The notes below the pieces were generated by a model that was not told where the DNA came from, did no database searches, and saw nothing but the letters and a program-made list of their open reading frames with translations. A program made the translations under genes and the position numbers. 64,000 nt of DNA from Flavobacterium subsaxonicum WB 4.1-42 = DSM 21790. Its GTDB lineage: Bacteria > Bacteroidota > Bacteroidia > Flavobacteriales > Flavobacteriaceae. The stretch is taken from positions 62,001 to 126,000 of the forward strand of contig NZ_AUGP01000017.1 of the NCBI RefSeq assembly GCF_000422725.1, in the 5' to 3' direction. This document shows positions 40,332 to 48,986 of this stretch, piece after piece; the first letter of the stretch is position 1; each line of letters begins with the position of its first letter.

Positions 40332-40874
40332 ATGAAATTGGGAAACATGAAATTGGGAAACAAATTAAAATCTGTAATGCTGGGAGCATTATTATTTTTA
40401 GGCGCTAATGCGTTTGCACAAAAAATAGAAGGCACTAACAGCGAGGCTATTAACAGCTACAATCAGGGCTTTAGGCTGGGCTTTGGTGTTAATGGTGGTA
40501 TTACTACCGGCGATTATTTTAACTGGTCGCTTGGCGGAGATGTTAGGCTACAATACGACCTTACAAAAAAGACATCGTTAACGCTAACTACCGGATTTAC
40601 AAACCTTTTTGCCGAAGATGGCATCAAAGACCTGGGCTTTATTCCGGCTAAGGCGGGCTTTAAAGCTTTTGTTTGGGAAGACCAGTTTTATGTACTGGGC
40701 GAAGTAGGTGCCGGCTTTGCGGTTACCAACGGTTATGATGAGACTACCTTTTTATGGGCCCCGGGCATTGGCTATGCTACTGATATTATAGATATTAGCG
40801 TACGCTACGAGGGTATGAACGATTTTCATACCGACCAGATTGCATTGCGCCTTGCCTATGCTTTTAAATTATAA
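40332..40874 (+). CDS. Exported outer-membrane beta-barrel-like protein
   Basis: The 180-residue protein has a signal peptide (NKLKSVMLGALLFLGANAFAQ). Amphipathic strands follow (FGVNGGITTGDYFNWSLGGD, LTLTTGFTNLF, ISVRYEGMNDF) and it ends in IALRLAYAFKL, a terminal beta-signal typical of barrel proteins. The first 15 bp (ATGAAATTGGGAAAC) are tandemly duplicated, giving MKLGNMKLGN; translation may start at 40332 or 40347. A terminator follows. Confidence 0.75.
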   Translation: MKLGNMKLGNKLKSVMLGALLFLGANAFAQKIEGTNSEAINSYNQGFRLGFGVNGGITTGDYFNWSLGGDVRLQYDLTKKTSLTLTTGFTNLFAEDGIKDLGFIPAKAGFKAFVWEDQFYVLGEVGAGFAVTNGYDETTFLWAPGIGYATDIIDISVRYEGMNDFHTDQIALRLAYAFKL

Positions 40875-40923
40875 ATGCCATTTTGTATATATATAACCTA
40901 AGTGTTCTAAACTAACCTTTGAG

Positions 40924-40953
40924 AAACCTGCTGCTTTATGCCGCAGGTTTTTT
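40924..40953 (+). terminator. Terminator after the barrel-like gene
   Basis: AAACCTGC/GCAGGTTT stem over an 11-nt loop, then a T run. Confidence 0.7.
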
Positions 40954-40980
40954 TACATTTGTACCACCAATAACCAACCC

Positions 40981-41316
40981 ATGAAATTATTTGTTATAGA
41001 CTGGAGTAAAGATGCCACTACCCCGCTGCTGGACCTTTGCAAGCAGCATCCTCCGCACAAAGTTATTGGTTTTGAACTACTTGACGGTACCGAAGCCTAC
41101 CGTAAAACCGGCATTTTAAAACCCGATGCTATTGTGGTTAACTATGCTGCCAAGCCATCGCACGGCAAACAGACCGCCGATAGCATACACAAACGCAAGC
41201 TTACGGCTACAATCCCAATCTATTTTATAAACGGTAACGAAGAAGATAACGAGCTTGTTTCTAACATCGGAATTTGCCTGTCTGAAGAAGAGTTCAGGGA
41301 TTTGTTGGAGAGCTAA
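40981..41316 (+). CDS. Receiver-like hypothetical protein without phosphoacceptor
   Basis: The 111-residue protein resembles a small response-regulator receiver fold: KPDAIVVNYAAKPSHGKQ, then ATIPIYFINGN. The position of the usual phosphoacceptor aspartate appears as Asn (IVVNYAA), so it would not be phosphorylated. It may be a degenerate signalling or unrelated alpha/beta protein. Function unknown. Confidence 0.65.
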   Translation: MKLFVIDWSKDATTPLLDLCKQHPPHKVIGFELLDGTEAYRKTGILKPDAIVVNYAAKPSHGKQTADSIHKRKLTATIPIYFINGNEEDNELVSNIGICLSEEEFRDLLES

Positions 41317-41359
41317 TTGCCTGATTATCATAACTAAAACAATATCACAAGAGCGTTAC

Positions 41360-41917
41360 ATGGCCAAACCAATAATTAAGGAACAGCCCAATCGTGTATC
41401 CGGAATAAAAATAGTAACCGCAGCTGTAATCATCTGCTTACTAACGGCAATGGCATTAGAGACACCAGAAACTATAGGCGAAAGCGGCATGTACACGTTT
41501 TTTATACTAATTCTTCCGGTTTTGGCAGGCATACTTATCGCATCAAGATTTCTAAATATCAAGCATTTAGACAGTATTGGTCATAAAATCACATACCTAT
41601 TTATATCAGTAATAGTATCTTACCTTACTTTGGGTCTAATGACATCTGTTATATTTGATAGCGTAAATTATAATGCTTCCAGGAAAAATAAACCCTTAAT
41701 TATAACCGTACCCATAACAGAATTTAAAGCTTACGACAGAAACAAAAATGCTTCTTACCAAATTAAGTTTGAATTTGAAGGAGAGGAAGAACATGTAGAG
41801 ACAGATAAAAAATCACTGGAAAGATTTGAGTTAGAAAATTTTTACAACATACAGCTAAAATTACGTCCCGGAATTTGGAACCGTTATTTGGTTGAAGAAT
41901 GGAAAATTGTGCAATAA
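41360..41917 (+). CDS. Hypothetical membrane protein
   Basis: The protein is 185 residues from the ATG at 41360 (MAKPIIKEQPNRVSGIKIVT). Extending to 41255 would overlap the previous gene by 62 bp. It has about three membrane segments (IVTAAVIICLLTAMALE, GMYTFFILILPVLAGILIA, ITYLFISVIVSYLTLG) and then a soluble C-terminal beta-rich domain of ~75 residues. Family not recognised. Confidence 0.68.
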   Translation: MAKPIIKEQPNRVSGIKIVTAAVIICLLTAMALETPETIGESGMYTFFILILPVLAGILIASRFLNIKHLDSIGHKITYLFISVIVSYLTLGLMTSVIFDSVNYNASRKNKPLIITVPITEFKAYDRNKNASYQIKFEFEGEEEHVETDKKSLERFELENFYNIQLKLRPGIWNRYLVEEWKIVQ

Positions 41918-42007
41918 ACAGCTTAATATTTCACTTTCGGACTTTGAGATTCGCGTTTTTGCACACTGTCTATATCTAAAAATCAACAACCGTCAACCAA
42001 CAACCAT

Positions 42008-42889
42008 TTACTCCTCCTCATTCAGTTTTTTCTTATACGCATTAATATGCTCCAAAACTTCTTCGTTAACTTCGGGCTCTTTAATATCGTCGTACTTTTT
42101 TAGCGCGTCATAAATGGTCTTAGCCACAAGGTAGCGGGCCGTTTCTTTATTATCGGCCGGAATAACATACCACGGGGCATCATCTTTAGAGGTATGGTTA
42201 ATGGCATCCTCATAATACTTTTGATAATCATCCCACAATTCGCGCTCCTCCAGGTCGGCCGGGGCAAATTTCCAATTGTGTTCCGGTTTGTTAAGGCGGC
42301 GCAACAGGCGTTGGCGCTGCTCCTCCTTACTCAAATGTAAAAAGAACTTAAACACCACCACCCCATTCTGGGCAATGTGCTTCTCAAAATTATTGATCTG
42401 CTCAAAACGCTGCTTCCAGATGTTCTTGGGTATATCGTCTACCGAATTAATACCCGGCAGGTTCTCATTCAAAATATATTCGGGGTGCACGCGGGTAATA
42501 AGCACATTTTCGTAATGCGACCGGTTAAATACCGAGAACTTACCCCTTTCGGGCAGGGCAATGTAGTGGCGCCACAGGTAATCGTGCTCCAGCTCTGCGC
42601 CCGATGGTGTTTTAAAGCTGTACACGTTAACCCCACGGGCGTTAAACCTCCTGAAAACTTCGCGTATAAGGCTGTCTTTACCGCTGGTATCCATACCCTG
42701 TAGGCACACCAGCACACTATAGCGGTTGTTGGCATACATCTTGTCCTGAAGCTTGCCCAGCTTTTTGCTCACCTTTTTAAGGGCATCGTGTGTTTTAAGG
42801 TCAGAGCAGCCGGTATCTATAGTAGTTGGGGTATCGGTAATGGAAAATTTTGAGGTAATTTTAAAATCGGCGGTGTTTACATCCTTCAT
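42008..42889 (-). CDS. ppk2: Polyphosphate kinase 2, class III-like
   Basis: The 293-residue PPK2-family enzyme transfers phosphate between polyphosphate and nucleotides. Walker A is GMDTSGKDS (65-73). The segment SFKTPSGAELEHDYLWRHY and FNRSHYENVLITRVHPEYIL (121-140, in two parts) match class III PPK2, which makes ADP/ATP from AMP and polyP. It is divergent from the gene at 42961 (71 bp apart). Confidence 0.88.
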   Translation of the reverse strand: MKDVNTADFKITSKFSITDTPTTIDTGCSDLKTHDALKKVSKKLGKLQDKMYANNRYSVLVCLQGMDTSGKDSLIREVFRRFNARGVNVYSFKTPSGAELEHDYLWRHYIALPERGKFSVFNRSHYENVLITRVHPEYILNENLPGINSVDDIPKNIWKQRFEQINNFEKHIAQNGVVVFKFFLHLSKEEQRQRLLRRLNKPEHNWKFAPADLEERELWDDYQKYYEDAINHTSKDDAPWYVIPADNKETARYLVAKTIYDALKKYDDIKEPEVNEEVLEHINAYKKKLNEEE

Positions 42890-42960
42890 AAAAAATGCGT
42901 TATCTTTATATAAATATAACCATTAAAAGCGTACCGCGTTTTCTGCAAAACCATAAGATT

Positions 42961-43806
42961 ATGCAAAAGTTTCACCTGGAACTGCTGTTCCGTATCATCG
43001 GCATCGGGTCGGCATCCGGACTATTCTTCAACAACAATTCCCTTTACCTGATATCCGATAGCAGCCACATGCTGTACCAGTACGATATAACGAGTAAAAA
43101 GCTGGAAAAAACACCCCTTAAAAGTAAAGACTATACCGGCCCGTTGGAAAACATACCCAAGGCCGACAAACCCGATTACGAGAGTATTACCGCCAAGGGA
43201 GACAACCTGTACCTGTTTGGGTCTGGCTCAACCGAAGCCCGCAACACCATTACCAACCTTAACTATAAGACCGGACTGGTATACCCCAAGATCGATGCAA
43301 CCGACCTTTACATGGTTATGCAGGGCTTTGGCGAGATAAGTTCCGAGAATTTCAATATAGAGGCCGCCGTTAACGATGGCGACACCTGGTACCTGTTTAA
43401 CCGCGGCAACGGCCCCAAAGCCCAGAACGGCGTGTTTACGCTTGATGGCGATATTACCGATGTGGCCTTTCAGATAATTTACAACGAAGTTAAACTGCCC
43501 AAAATAAATGGCGCACAGGCCAGCTTTACCGATGCGGTTAAGATTGGCGAGAAGCTGTATTTTATTGCTGCCGCCGAAAAATCGGGCTCAACGTACGAAG
43601 ACGGCGAAGTAGCAGGATCGCTCATTGGCCGCCTGGACATCGAATCGATGGAGGTGGAATTTACCGAGATAATATCAACAAAAAATAAGTTTGAAGGCAT
43701 TACCCTCTACAAAGAAACCGAGACCGCACTGGAGTTTTTATTGTGCGAGGATACAGATAACGATGCCAAACAATCGGATATTTTTAAGCTGAGCATTGGT
43801 AAATAG
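42961..43806 (+). CDS. Hypothetical propeller-like protein (DUF6929 type)
   Basis: The protein is 281 residues from the ATG at 42961 (MQKFHLELLFRIIGIGSASG); the ATG at 42895 lies too close to the promoter-like TATCTTTA at 42901. Repeated short strands (NSLYLISDSSHMLYQYDI, DNLYLFGSGSTEARNTI, TWYLFNRGNG) indicate a beta-propeller. It lacks a signal peptide. Pairing with divergent PPK2 is noted but unexplained. Confidence 0.68.
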   Translation: MQKFHLELLFRIIGIGSASGLFFNNNSLYLISDSSHMLYQYDITSKKLEKTPLKSKDYTGPLENIPKADKPDYESITAKGDNLYLFGSGSTEARNTITNLNYKTGLVYPKIDATDLYMVMQGFGEISSENFNIEAAVNDGDTWYLFNRGNGPKAQNGVFTLDGDITDVAFQIIYNEVKLPKINGAQASFTDAVKIGEKLYFIAAAEKSGSTYEDGEVAGSLIGRLDIESMEVEFTEIISTKNKFEGITLYKETETALEFLLCEDTDNDAKQSDIFKLSIGK

Positions 43807-44409
43807 TTGACAGTGTTCAGTTTACAGTATTCAGTTTACAGTTGTAAATCGGCATAAAGTCCTCTCCCCCGGCCCCTCTCCGAAGGAGAGGGGAGCCAGG
43901 AACGGGTACAGTCTGGAATTTATTCACAAATTAAAATAATCGAGTGTAGCTGCCCCTCTCCCTTGGAGAGGGGTTGGGGAGAGGTCTAACTGTAAACTGA
44001 GACTGAAAACTGACAAAGTCCTCTCCCCCGGCCCCTCTCCGAAGGAGAGGGGAGCCAGGAACGGGCACAGTATGTAAATTTTAGACGGCAATAATTAGTA
44101 TGATAATTAACATAATCAAAACAGCCGAGTGTAGCTGCCCCTCTCCTTCGGAGAGGGGTTAGGGAGAGGACTAACTAAAAACTGCCAACTGACCACTGTA
44201 AACCGGAAACCAGCCTGAAAGCAATAATTAACGTACCCAAAACAGCCGAGTGTAGCTGTCCCGCTCCTCCGGAGAGGGGTTGGGGAGAGGACTAACTGTA
44301 AACTGAGACTGAAAACTGACCACTACAAACCGATGACTGTAAACTTTTTTTCACTCCCCTCCCAACCTTTTACTTGTTTTTCTGCTCTATATAAACAAAG
44401 AGACCAATT
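43807..44409. repeat. Cluster of GC-rich hairpin repeats
   Basis: No gene is seen. Element A (CCTCTCCCCCGGCCCCTCTCC core) occurs at 43860 and 44019. Element B (GTAGCTGCCCCTCTCC... with AGAGGGG and GGGGAGAGG ends) occurs three times, at about 43943, 44130 and 44249. Each A-B pair is bounded by inverted GTCCTCTCCC and GGGAGAGGAC ends, a palindromic unit of about 130-155 bp. Between the units are ACTGAGACTGAAAACTGAC-like fragments. A degenerate copy is at 20968-21005. Confidence 0.7.
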
Positions 44410-44964
44410 GTGATAGAAGAAAAACTCATAACAGCATGCAGAAAGATGCACCGCGACTCTCAGAGGCAGGTGTATGAGCTTTTAGCTCCTAAACTGTACC
44501 ATACCTGCAAACGGTACCTAAAAAGCGAAGAGCATATAGAAGAGGCTGTGGCCGATGCCTTTTATACTATATTCACCAAGCTCGACCAACTAAAAGAAAG
44601 CAAGGCTTTTGAGGCCTGGGCGCGCAAAATTGCCGTAAACCACTGCCTGCTTAGCCTTAAACGCAACGTAAACTTTAATATTTATATTGAGGATATGAGC
44701 CGCGCATCCGAACCTCAGGAAGCCCAACACGTGGGGCTGGAGGAAGAAGACCTGCTCAACCTGCTCGAATACCTGCCCGAAGGCTGCCGTACCGTATTTA
44801 ACCTTTTTGCCATAGAGGGTTACAGCCACAAAGAAATTGCCACCATGCTGAATATTAGCGAGGGAACATCAAAATCACAATTAAACGTCTCCCGCACAAA
44901 ACTGAAGGAATTAGTAAACAATGTTTATTACCAAAACACGAGCAGCCATGGAAAATCAAGATAA
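44410..44964 (+). CDS. ECF-type RNA polymerase sigma factor (GTG start)
   Basis: The 184-residue protein has region 2 (YKLYHTCKRYLKSEEHIEEAV-like; VADAFYTIFTKLDQLKESKAFEAWARKIAVNHCLL) and region 4 (LEYLPEGCRTVFNLFAIEGYSHKEIATMLN, then ISEGTSKSQL). Start codon GTG is preceded by AAGAGACC. The last 17 bp overlap the start of the large vWA protein gene, so the two are translationally coupled. This suggests that the membrane protein is its anti-sigma-like partner. Confidence 0.87.
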   Translation: MIEEKLITACRKMHRDSQRQVYELLAPKLYHTCKRYLKSEEHIEEAVADAFYTIFTKLDQLKESKAFEAWARKIAVNHCLLSLKRNVNFNIYIEDMSRASEPQEAQHVGLEEEDLLNLLEYLPEGCRTVFNLFAIEGYSHKEIATMLNISEGTSKSQLNVSRTKLKELVNNVYYQNTSSHGKSR

Positions 44965-47900
44965 ATTATACGATCAATTTAAAGACGCAGCCCGCAAAGC
45001 CGAAACCACCGACTTTGCCCGCATGGAAGCCGTGTGGAACCGCGTAGAAGATAAACTGGACAATAAAAAGCAACGCCGCATTGCCCTGTGGTGGAAATAT
45101 ACCGGCATTGCCGCCCTGTTCCTGCTATTTATGGGTGTAGGATTATTTTTCCTGAACAATCAAGATACCCCTGTTGTTACACCCAATGCCGTCCCTCAAA
45201 ATACTGTAACAACCATAGACACACAGGCGGTAAAAGAAACCTTTAGCCCGGAGAAGGAAACGGTTAAGGAAGAGGTGGTTTTAGAGGAAGCTCCAAAAGG
45301 TGCTGCCAATAGCACACGGCTATCTCCAGAAGCAGTAACCTCTTTATTAACGGCAGATAGTATTAGCTTCAATCCCACTACTAAAAAACTTAGAGTATGG
45401 CATAAAATATCGGATAAAGGAGAATTTACAGTTTTTGGGGAAGTAACAAAAAATGGCGAACCCGTAACTACCAACCAGCAACCTATAGTTACCACTACCC
45501 TGCCTGTTTTTACAGACAGTAAAGGCTTTGCTATGGTTACGGGTACCGTTAACGACCAAACAGGCCTTCCCATACCGGGGGTTACGGTTACTGTTCACGG
45601 TACTGCAACGGGTACACAAACCGATTTTGACGGTAAGTTTAGCCTTGTAGCCAAAGCCGGAGACAAATTAAGCATTAGCTATATTGGCATGAAAGAACAG
45701 GTAGTAGATATTAAACCATCTAACAATAACATGACTATTGCTATGATGGATGATGTACAGAGCCTTGAAGAAGTGGTTGTTGTAGGCTACGGAACCATTA
45801 AAAGTTCTCGTGCTGCTGAAAGAAGGGCCAAAAAAGAAGAACGCAAAGCCGAGAAGGCAGCTAAAGCTAATTCAGCAGTTGTTAACGTTGCATCGGCACC
45901 TGCGCAGAGTTCTGATGAAGTATATTTTATGAAAAATGCCCGCTTTACAACGAGCACCAAGAATCCGGAATATTACTTTAAAGCAAAAAAAATAAAAATA
46001 CTTCCTGGTCTAGCAAATGATAAAACTGTTGCTACAGTTCCAAAGAGTACCGACAAAGATGGTATATCTGATAACCTTGATATCGAAAAAGAAGTTGCTT
46101 CTGCGCCCAACCAATCTTTTGTGCAGTCGCTACCTGGAAACGTACCTCCTTTAAGCGTAACTACGGGTAGTGGTGCACCGGGTTCACAAGCATTACAAGG
46201 CAAAGCTGCGGGGGTAGCAATAATCCCAAATACAGGCGTGCAGTATGACACGCTTTCAGGAGGAAGGATATTCTACAGGGCATTACCTACAGTAGCAATA
46301 AGGGGTGTAACGAGCATACAAACCGGTAATCAGCCATTGTACATTATAGATGGTGTACCTTCTAATTTTGCACAACTCAAGAATTTAAAGCCCGAGAATA
46401 TCAAATCGGTCGAAATGCTTAAAGATGCAGCCACCAATTCAGTTTATGGTGCCAGAGGTGCTAACGGCGTTATCATCATCAAAACCAAAAAGCTGACCCG
46501 CAAGCAAAAACGCGAACTTAAAAAGGCACTGAAAGAAGATGCACAGGCGGGTTATACCGATAGCACCACCGGTAAGTTTGTACCGATGGAAAAAATTAAG
46601 ATAGACCAGGAAGAGTATGAGGCCTTTGACGAGAATAAGTTCGAAAACCCGGCTACTACCCCGCTATCAACCTTTTCTATTGATGTAGATAATGCATCGT
46701 ACACCAACATCCGCCGTTTTTTAAACAATGGCGAGGTAGTGCCTAAAGATGCGGTTAGGGTTGAGGAAATGATCAACTTCTTTAAATACAATTACCCGCA
46801 GCCCACAGGGTCAGATCCGTTCTCTATTAATACAGAGTACAGCGATGCCCCGTGGAACCCCAACCATAAGCTGCTTAAAATAGGGCTTCAGGGTAAAGAT
46901 ATTCAGGCTGCTGAATTACCTGCCTCTAACTTTGTGTTTTTAATTGATGTGTCGGGTTCTATGAGCGATAGCAACAAACTGCCCTTACTTAAAGAATCGA
47001 TGAAGGTGCTGGTTAAACAAATGCGCAAGCAGGACAGGATTGCCATTGTTGTCTATGCCGGTGCGGCAGGGCTGGTATTGCCTTCTACCGGCGGAGACGA
47101 AAAAGACAAAATAATTGCAGCTTTAGATGAGCTGGAATCGGGAGGCAGTACCGCAGGGGGTGCCGGTATAGAGCTGGCGTATAAAACTGCCTTGGAAAAT
47201 TTTGTAAAAAAAGGCAATAACCGCGTTATCCTGGCTACCGATGGCGATTTTAACGTTGGGGCGTCATCTAATACTGATATGCAGACGTTGATTGAAGAGA
47301 AACGCAAAAGCGGTGTTTTCCTTACCTGCCTGGGTTACGGTATGGGCAATTACAAGGATTCTAAACTGGAAACCCTGGCCGATAAAGGCAACGGCAACTA
47401 CGCCTACATTGACAACATGCAGGAAGCCGACCGCTACCTTAATAAAGAGTTTAAAGGCAGTATGTATGCCATTGCCAAAGATGTTAAGATACAAATAGAG
47501 TTCAACCCCAACTACGTGCAGTCGTACCGATTAATTGGCTACGAAAACCGCAAGCTGCGCGACGAAGATTTTGCCAATGATGCCATAGATGCCGGCGAAC
47601 TGGGCAGCGGCCACACCGTTACTGCGCTTTACGAAATTATACCTACCGGCGTAAAAAGCGATTACTTTAACAGCACGCCGCAGCTTAAATACAGCACACC
47701 GCAAAGTGCCAACGGCAATTACAGCAACGAGCTGGCTACCATAAAATTCAGGCATAAAAAACCGGACGAAGAGGTTAGTAAAGAAATAGTAAAAGTTATC
47801 CCGAATATAGCCCTGCCGTTTACCAGCACATCGGGCGACTTTAAATTCAGCGCTGCTGTGGCGTGGTTCGGCCTTAAGCTAAGAGACAGCAAACTGGTTC

Positions 47901-48007
47901 CAAACAAATCTACCGAAGCCATTAAAGAGCTTGCAAAACAAGGCCTGCAAAACGACCCCGAAGGCTACAGGGCAGAGTTTATAAGGCTGGTAGAGCGAGT
48001 AGAATAG
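44948..48007 (+). CDS. Membrane protein joining CarboxypepD_reg, SusC-type plug and YfbK-like vWA domain
   Basis: The protein is 1019 residues from the ATG at 44948. A ~42-residue cytoplasmic N-terminus (like an anti-sigma tail) precedes one membrane helix (45-71). Then come a CarboxypepD_reg-like domain (196-265), the SusC-like linker EEVVVVGYGT (274-283), a Lys/Glu/Ala coiled-coil-like segment (~290-308), and a TonB-plug-like domain (416-514: RGVTSIQTGNQPLYIIDGVP, then YGARGANGVIIIKTKK). A YfbK-type N-domain starts at ~567. A von Willebrand A domain carries MIDAS D667-x-S669-x-S671 (LIDVSGSMS), with the DxDFNVG region after 760, and a C-terminal YfbK-like domain ends the protein. There is no barrel. 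Its gene overlaps the sigma-factor gene. Confidence 0.85.
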   Translation: MENQDKLYDQFKDAARKAETTDFARMEAVWNRVEDKLDNKKQRRIALWWKYTGIAALFLLFMGVGLFFLNNQDTPVVTPNAVPQNTVTTIDTQAVKETFSPEKETVKEEVVLEEAPKGAANSTRLSPEAVTSLLTADSISFNPTTKKLRVWHKISDKGEFTVFGEVTKNGEPVTTNQQPIVTTTLPVFTDSKGFAMVTGTVNDQTGLPIPGVTVTVHGTATGTQTDFDGKFSLVAKAGDKLSISYIGMKEQVVDIKPSNNNMTIAMMDDVQSLEEVVVVGYGTIKSSRAAERRAKKEERKAEKAAKANSAVVNVASAPAQSSDEVYFMKNARFTTSTKNPEYYFKAKKIKILPGLANDKTVATVPKSTDKDGISDNLDIEKEVASAPNQSFVQSLPGNVPPLSVTTGSGAPGSQALQGKAAGVAIIPNTGVQYDTLSGGRIFYRALPTVAIRGVTSIQTGNQPLYIIDGVPSNFAQLKNLKPENIKSVEMLKDAATNSVYGARGANGVIIIKTKKLTRKQKRELKKALKEDAQAGYTDSTTGKFVPMEKIKIDQEEYEAFDENKFENPATTPLSTFSIDVDNASYTNIRRFLNNGEVVPKDAVRVEEMINFFKYNYPQPTGSDPFSINTEYSDAPWNPNHKLLKIGLQGKDIQAAELPASNFVFLIDVSGSMSDSNKLPLLKESMKVLVKQMRKQDRIAIVVYAGAAGLVLPSTGGDEKDKIIAALDELESGGSTAGGAGIELAYKTALENFVKKGNNRVILATDGDFNVGASSNTDMQTLIEEKRKSGVFLTCLGYGMGNYKDSKLETLADKGNGNYAYIDNMQEADRYLNKEFKGSMYAIAKDVKIQIEFNPNYVQSYRLIGYENRKLRDEDFANDAIDAGELGSGHTVTALYEIIPTGVKSDYFNSTPQLKYSTPQSANGNYSNELATIKFRHKKPDEEVSKEIVKVIPNIALPFTSTSGDFKFSAAVAWFGLKLRDSKLVPNKSTEAIKELAKQGLQNDPEGYRAEFIRLVERVE

Positions 48008-48125
48008 ATTATTAGATTGTTGGATTATTAGATTTTTAGACTGCAATAGATTTTTAAAAGTAGTACTCGTCGTTCATCTCTGTGGAACTTTCTAAAAGTC
48101 TAAAAATCTAACAATCCAATAATCC
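48008..48125. repeat. Inverted repeat element
   Basis: GGATTATTAGATTTTTAGACT (48022-48042, in two parts) and AGTCTAAAAATCTAACAATCC (48097-48117, in two parts) are near-exact inverted copies directly after the vWA gene. Confidence 0.55.
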
Positions 48126-48131
48126 TAAACC

Positions 48132-48166
48132 AAAAAGGCATAAGTAAAATCACTTATGCCTTTTTC
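48132..48166. terminator. Bidirectional terminator
   Basis: AAAAAGGCATAAGT and ACTTATGCCTTTTT form a 14-bp stem over a 6-nt loop between convergent genes. Confidence 0.8.
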
Positions 48167-48185
48167 TTTATCAGTACAATTAACT

Positions 48186-48686
48186 TTAGTTAGATGTCAT
48201 AGCTTTAGATTCGGTTGTGGCCGGTGCCGGCGAAAATAACGATGTTAAAAACGTATCCAGGCACGTCATGTTTTGCTGCGTGGTGGCATCGTCTTTAATT
48301 TTGGTACCGTCTAAAAAATACTGCTCGTAGGCATTGGCACGCGTGCGCGCCTGCATAGGTCCGTATTTTTCTAAAAATTTCACTTCCCTAAGTTTAACCA
48401 CATAGCTGTCATGGTTTACCATAATTAAAAACTGAAACTTAACGTTGCTCTTCATAAGCGCGGTTTCGCCGTTGCAGGTATTTTTAATATCAAAGCCAAG
48501 GCCTTTGTAAACGTTATCCATAAAAGACGCCACCTTAAGGTTAGGGTCTCTGCTTAGCACTGCGGCAATATCAGAATTCGCAGCCGGAAAAACACGCTCC
48601 CAAACCAGGGCGTTGCCTTCTACCTTAAAGCCGTTTTGGGCAAGGGCAGGCAGGGTTACCAGTAATAGCAGTAGTATCTTTTTCAT
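48186..48686 (-). CDS. Exported hypothetical protein (DUF4468-like)
   Basis: The protein is 166 residues from the ATG at 48686 (signal MKKILLLLLVTLPALAQ); a codon at 48695 adds only MTV. The mature part (VEGNALVWERVFPA, KGLGFDIKNTCNGETALMKS, MVNHDSYVVKLREVKFLEKY) resembles periplasmic DUF4468-type proteins. Two cysteines (NTC and MTC) may pair. Function unknown. Confidence 0.7.
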   Translation of the reverse strand: MKKILLLLLVTLPALAQNGFKVEGNALVWERVFPAANSDIAAVLSRDPNLKVASFMDNVYKGLGFDIKNTCNGETALMKSNVKFQFLIMVNHDSYVVKLREVKFLEKYGPMQARTRANAYEQYFLDGTKIKDDATTQQNMTCLDTFLTSLFSPAPATTESKAMTSN

Positions 48687-48986
48687 AACAGTCAATTTTT
48701 AATTGTAGTAAGTCACATTTTAATTTATGATAAAATTAGTACCTAAAATTGTATCGTAATACACTTTAACCCTCTTTTATTAATATTTTATGACAAAATC
48801 ATAAAGTTTGTTAACTACACAATTTTTGCATTTGAAGCTAAATCAAACTAAAATTTAGATGTTAATTATTTATTGATTGCCATCAATAACTCACAAATAC
48901 AATGAATTTTTCTTAATTAATCTTATTACACTATTTTTAATTAATCTAAATAAATACATTTGTGCTACGAATAAATTCCAATAAAC
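48687..48986. other. AT-rich intergenic region
   Basis: No gene is seen. It is very AT-rich and separates divergent genes. A promoter -7 box TACATTTG lies at 48955-48962, 24 nt before the ATG at 48987. Confidence 0.5.
48955..48962 (+). promoter_or_regulatory. Candidate -7 box for the T9SS adhesin-like gene
   Basis: TACATTTG fits TAnnTTTG with a suitable 24-nt distance to the ATG. Confidence 0.45.

Noticed and set aside
43858..44294. CRISPR array
   Set aside because: Repeats are palindromic, differ in spacing and sequence, and no cas genes are nearby.
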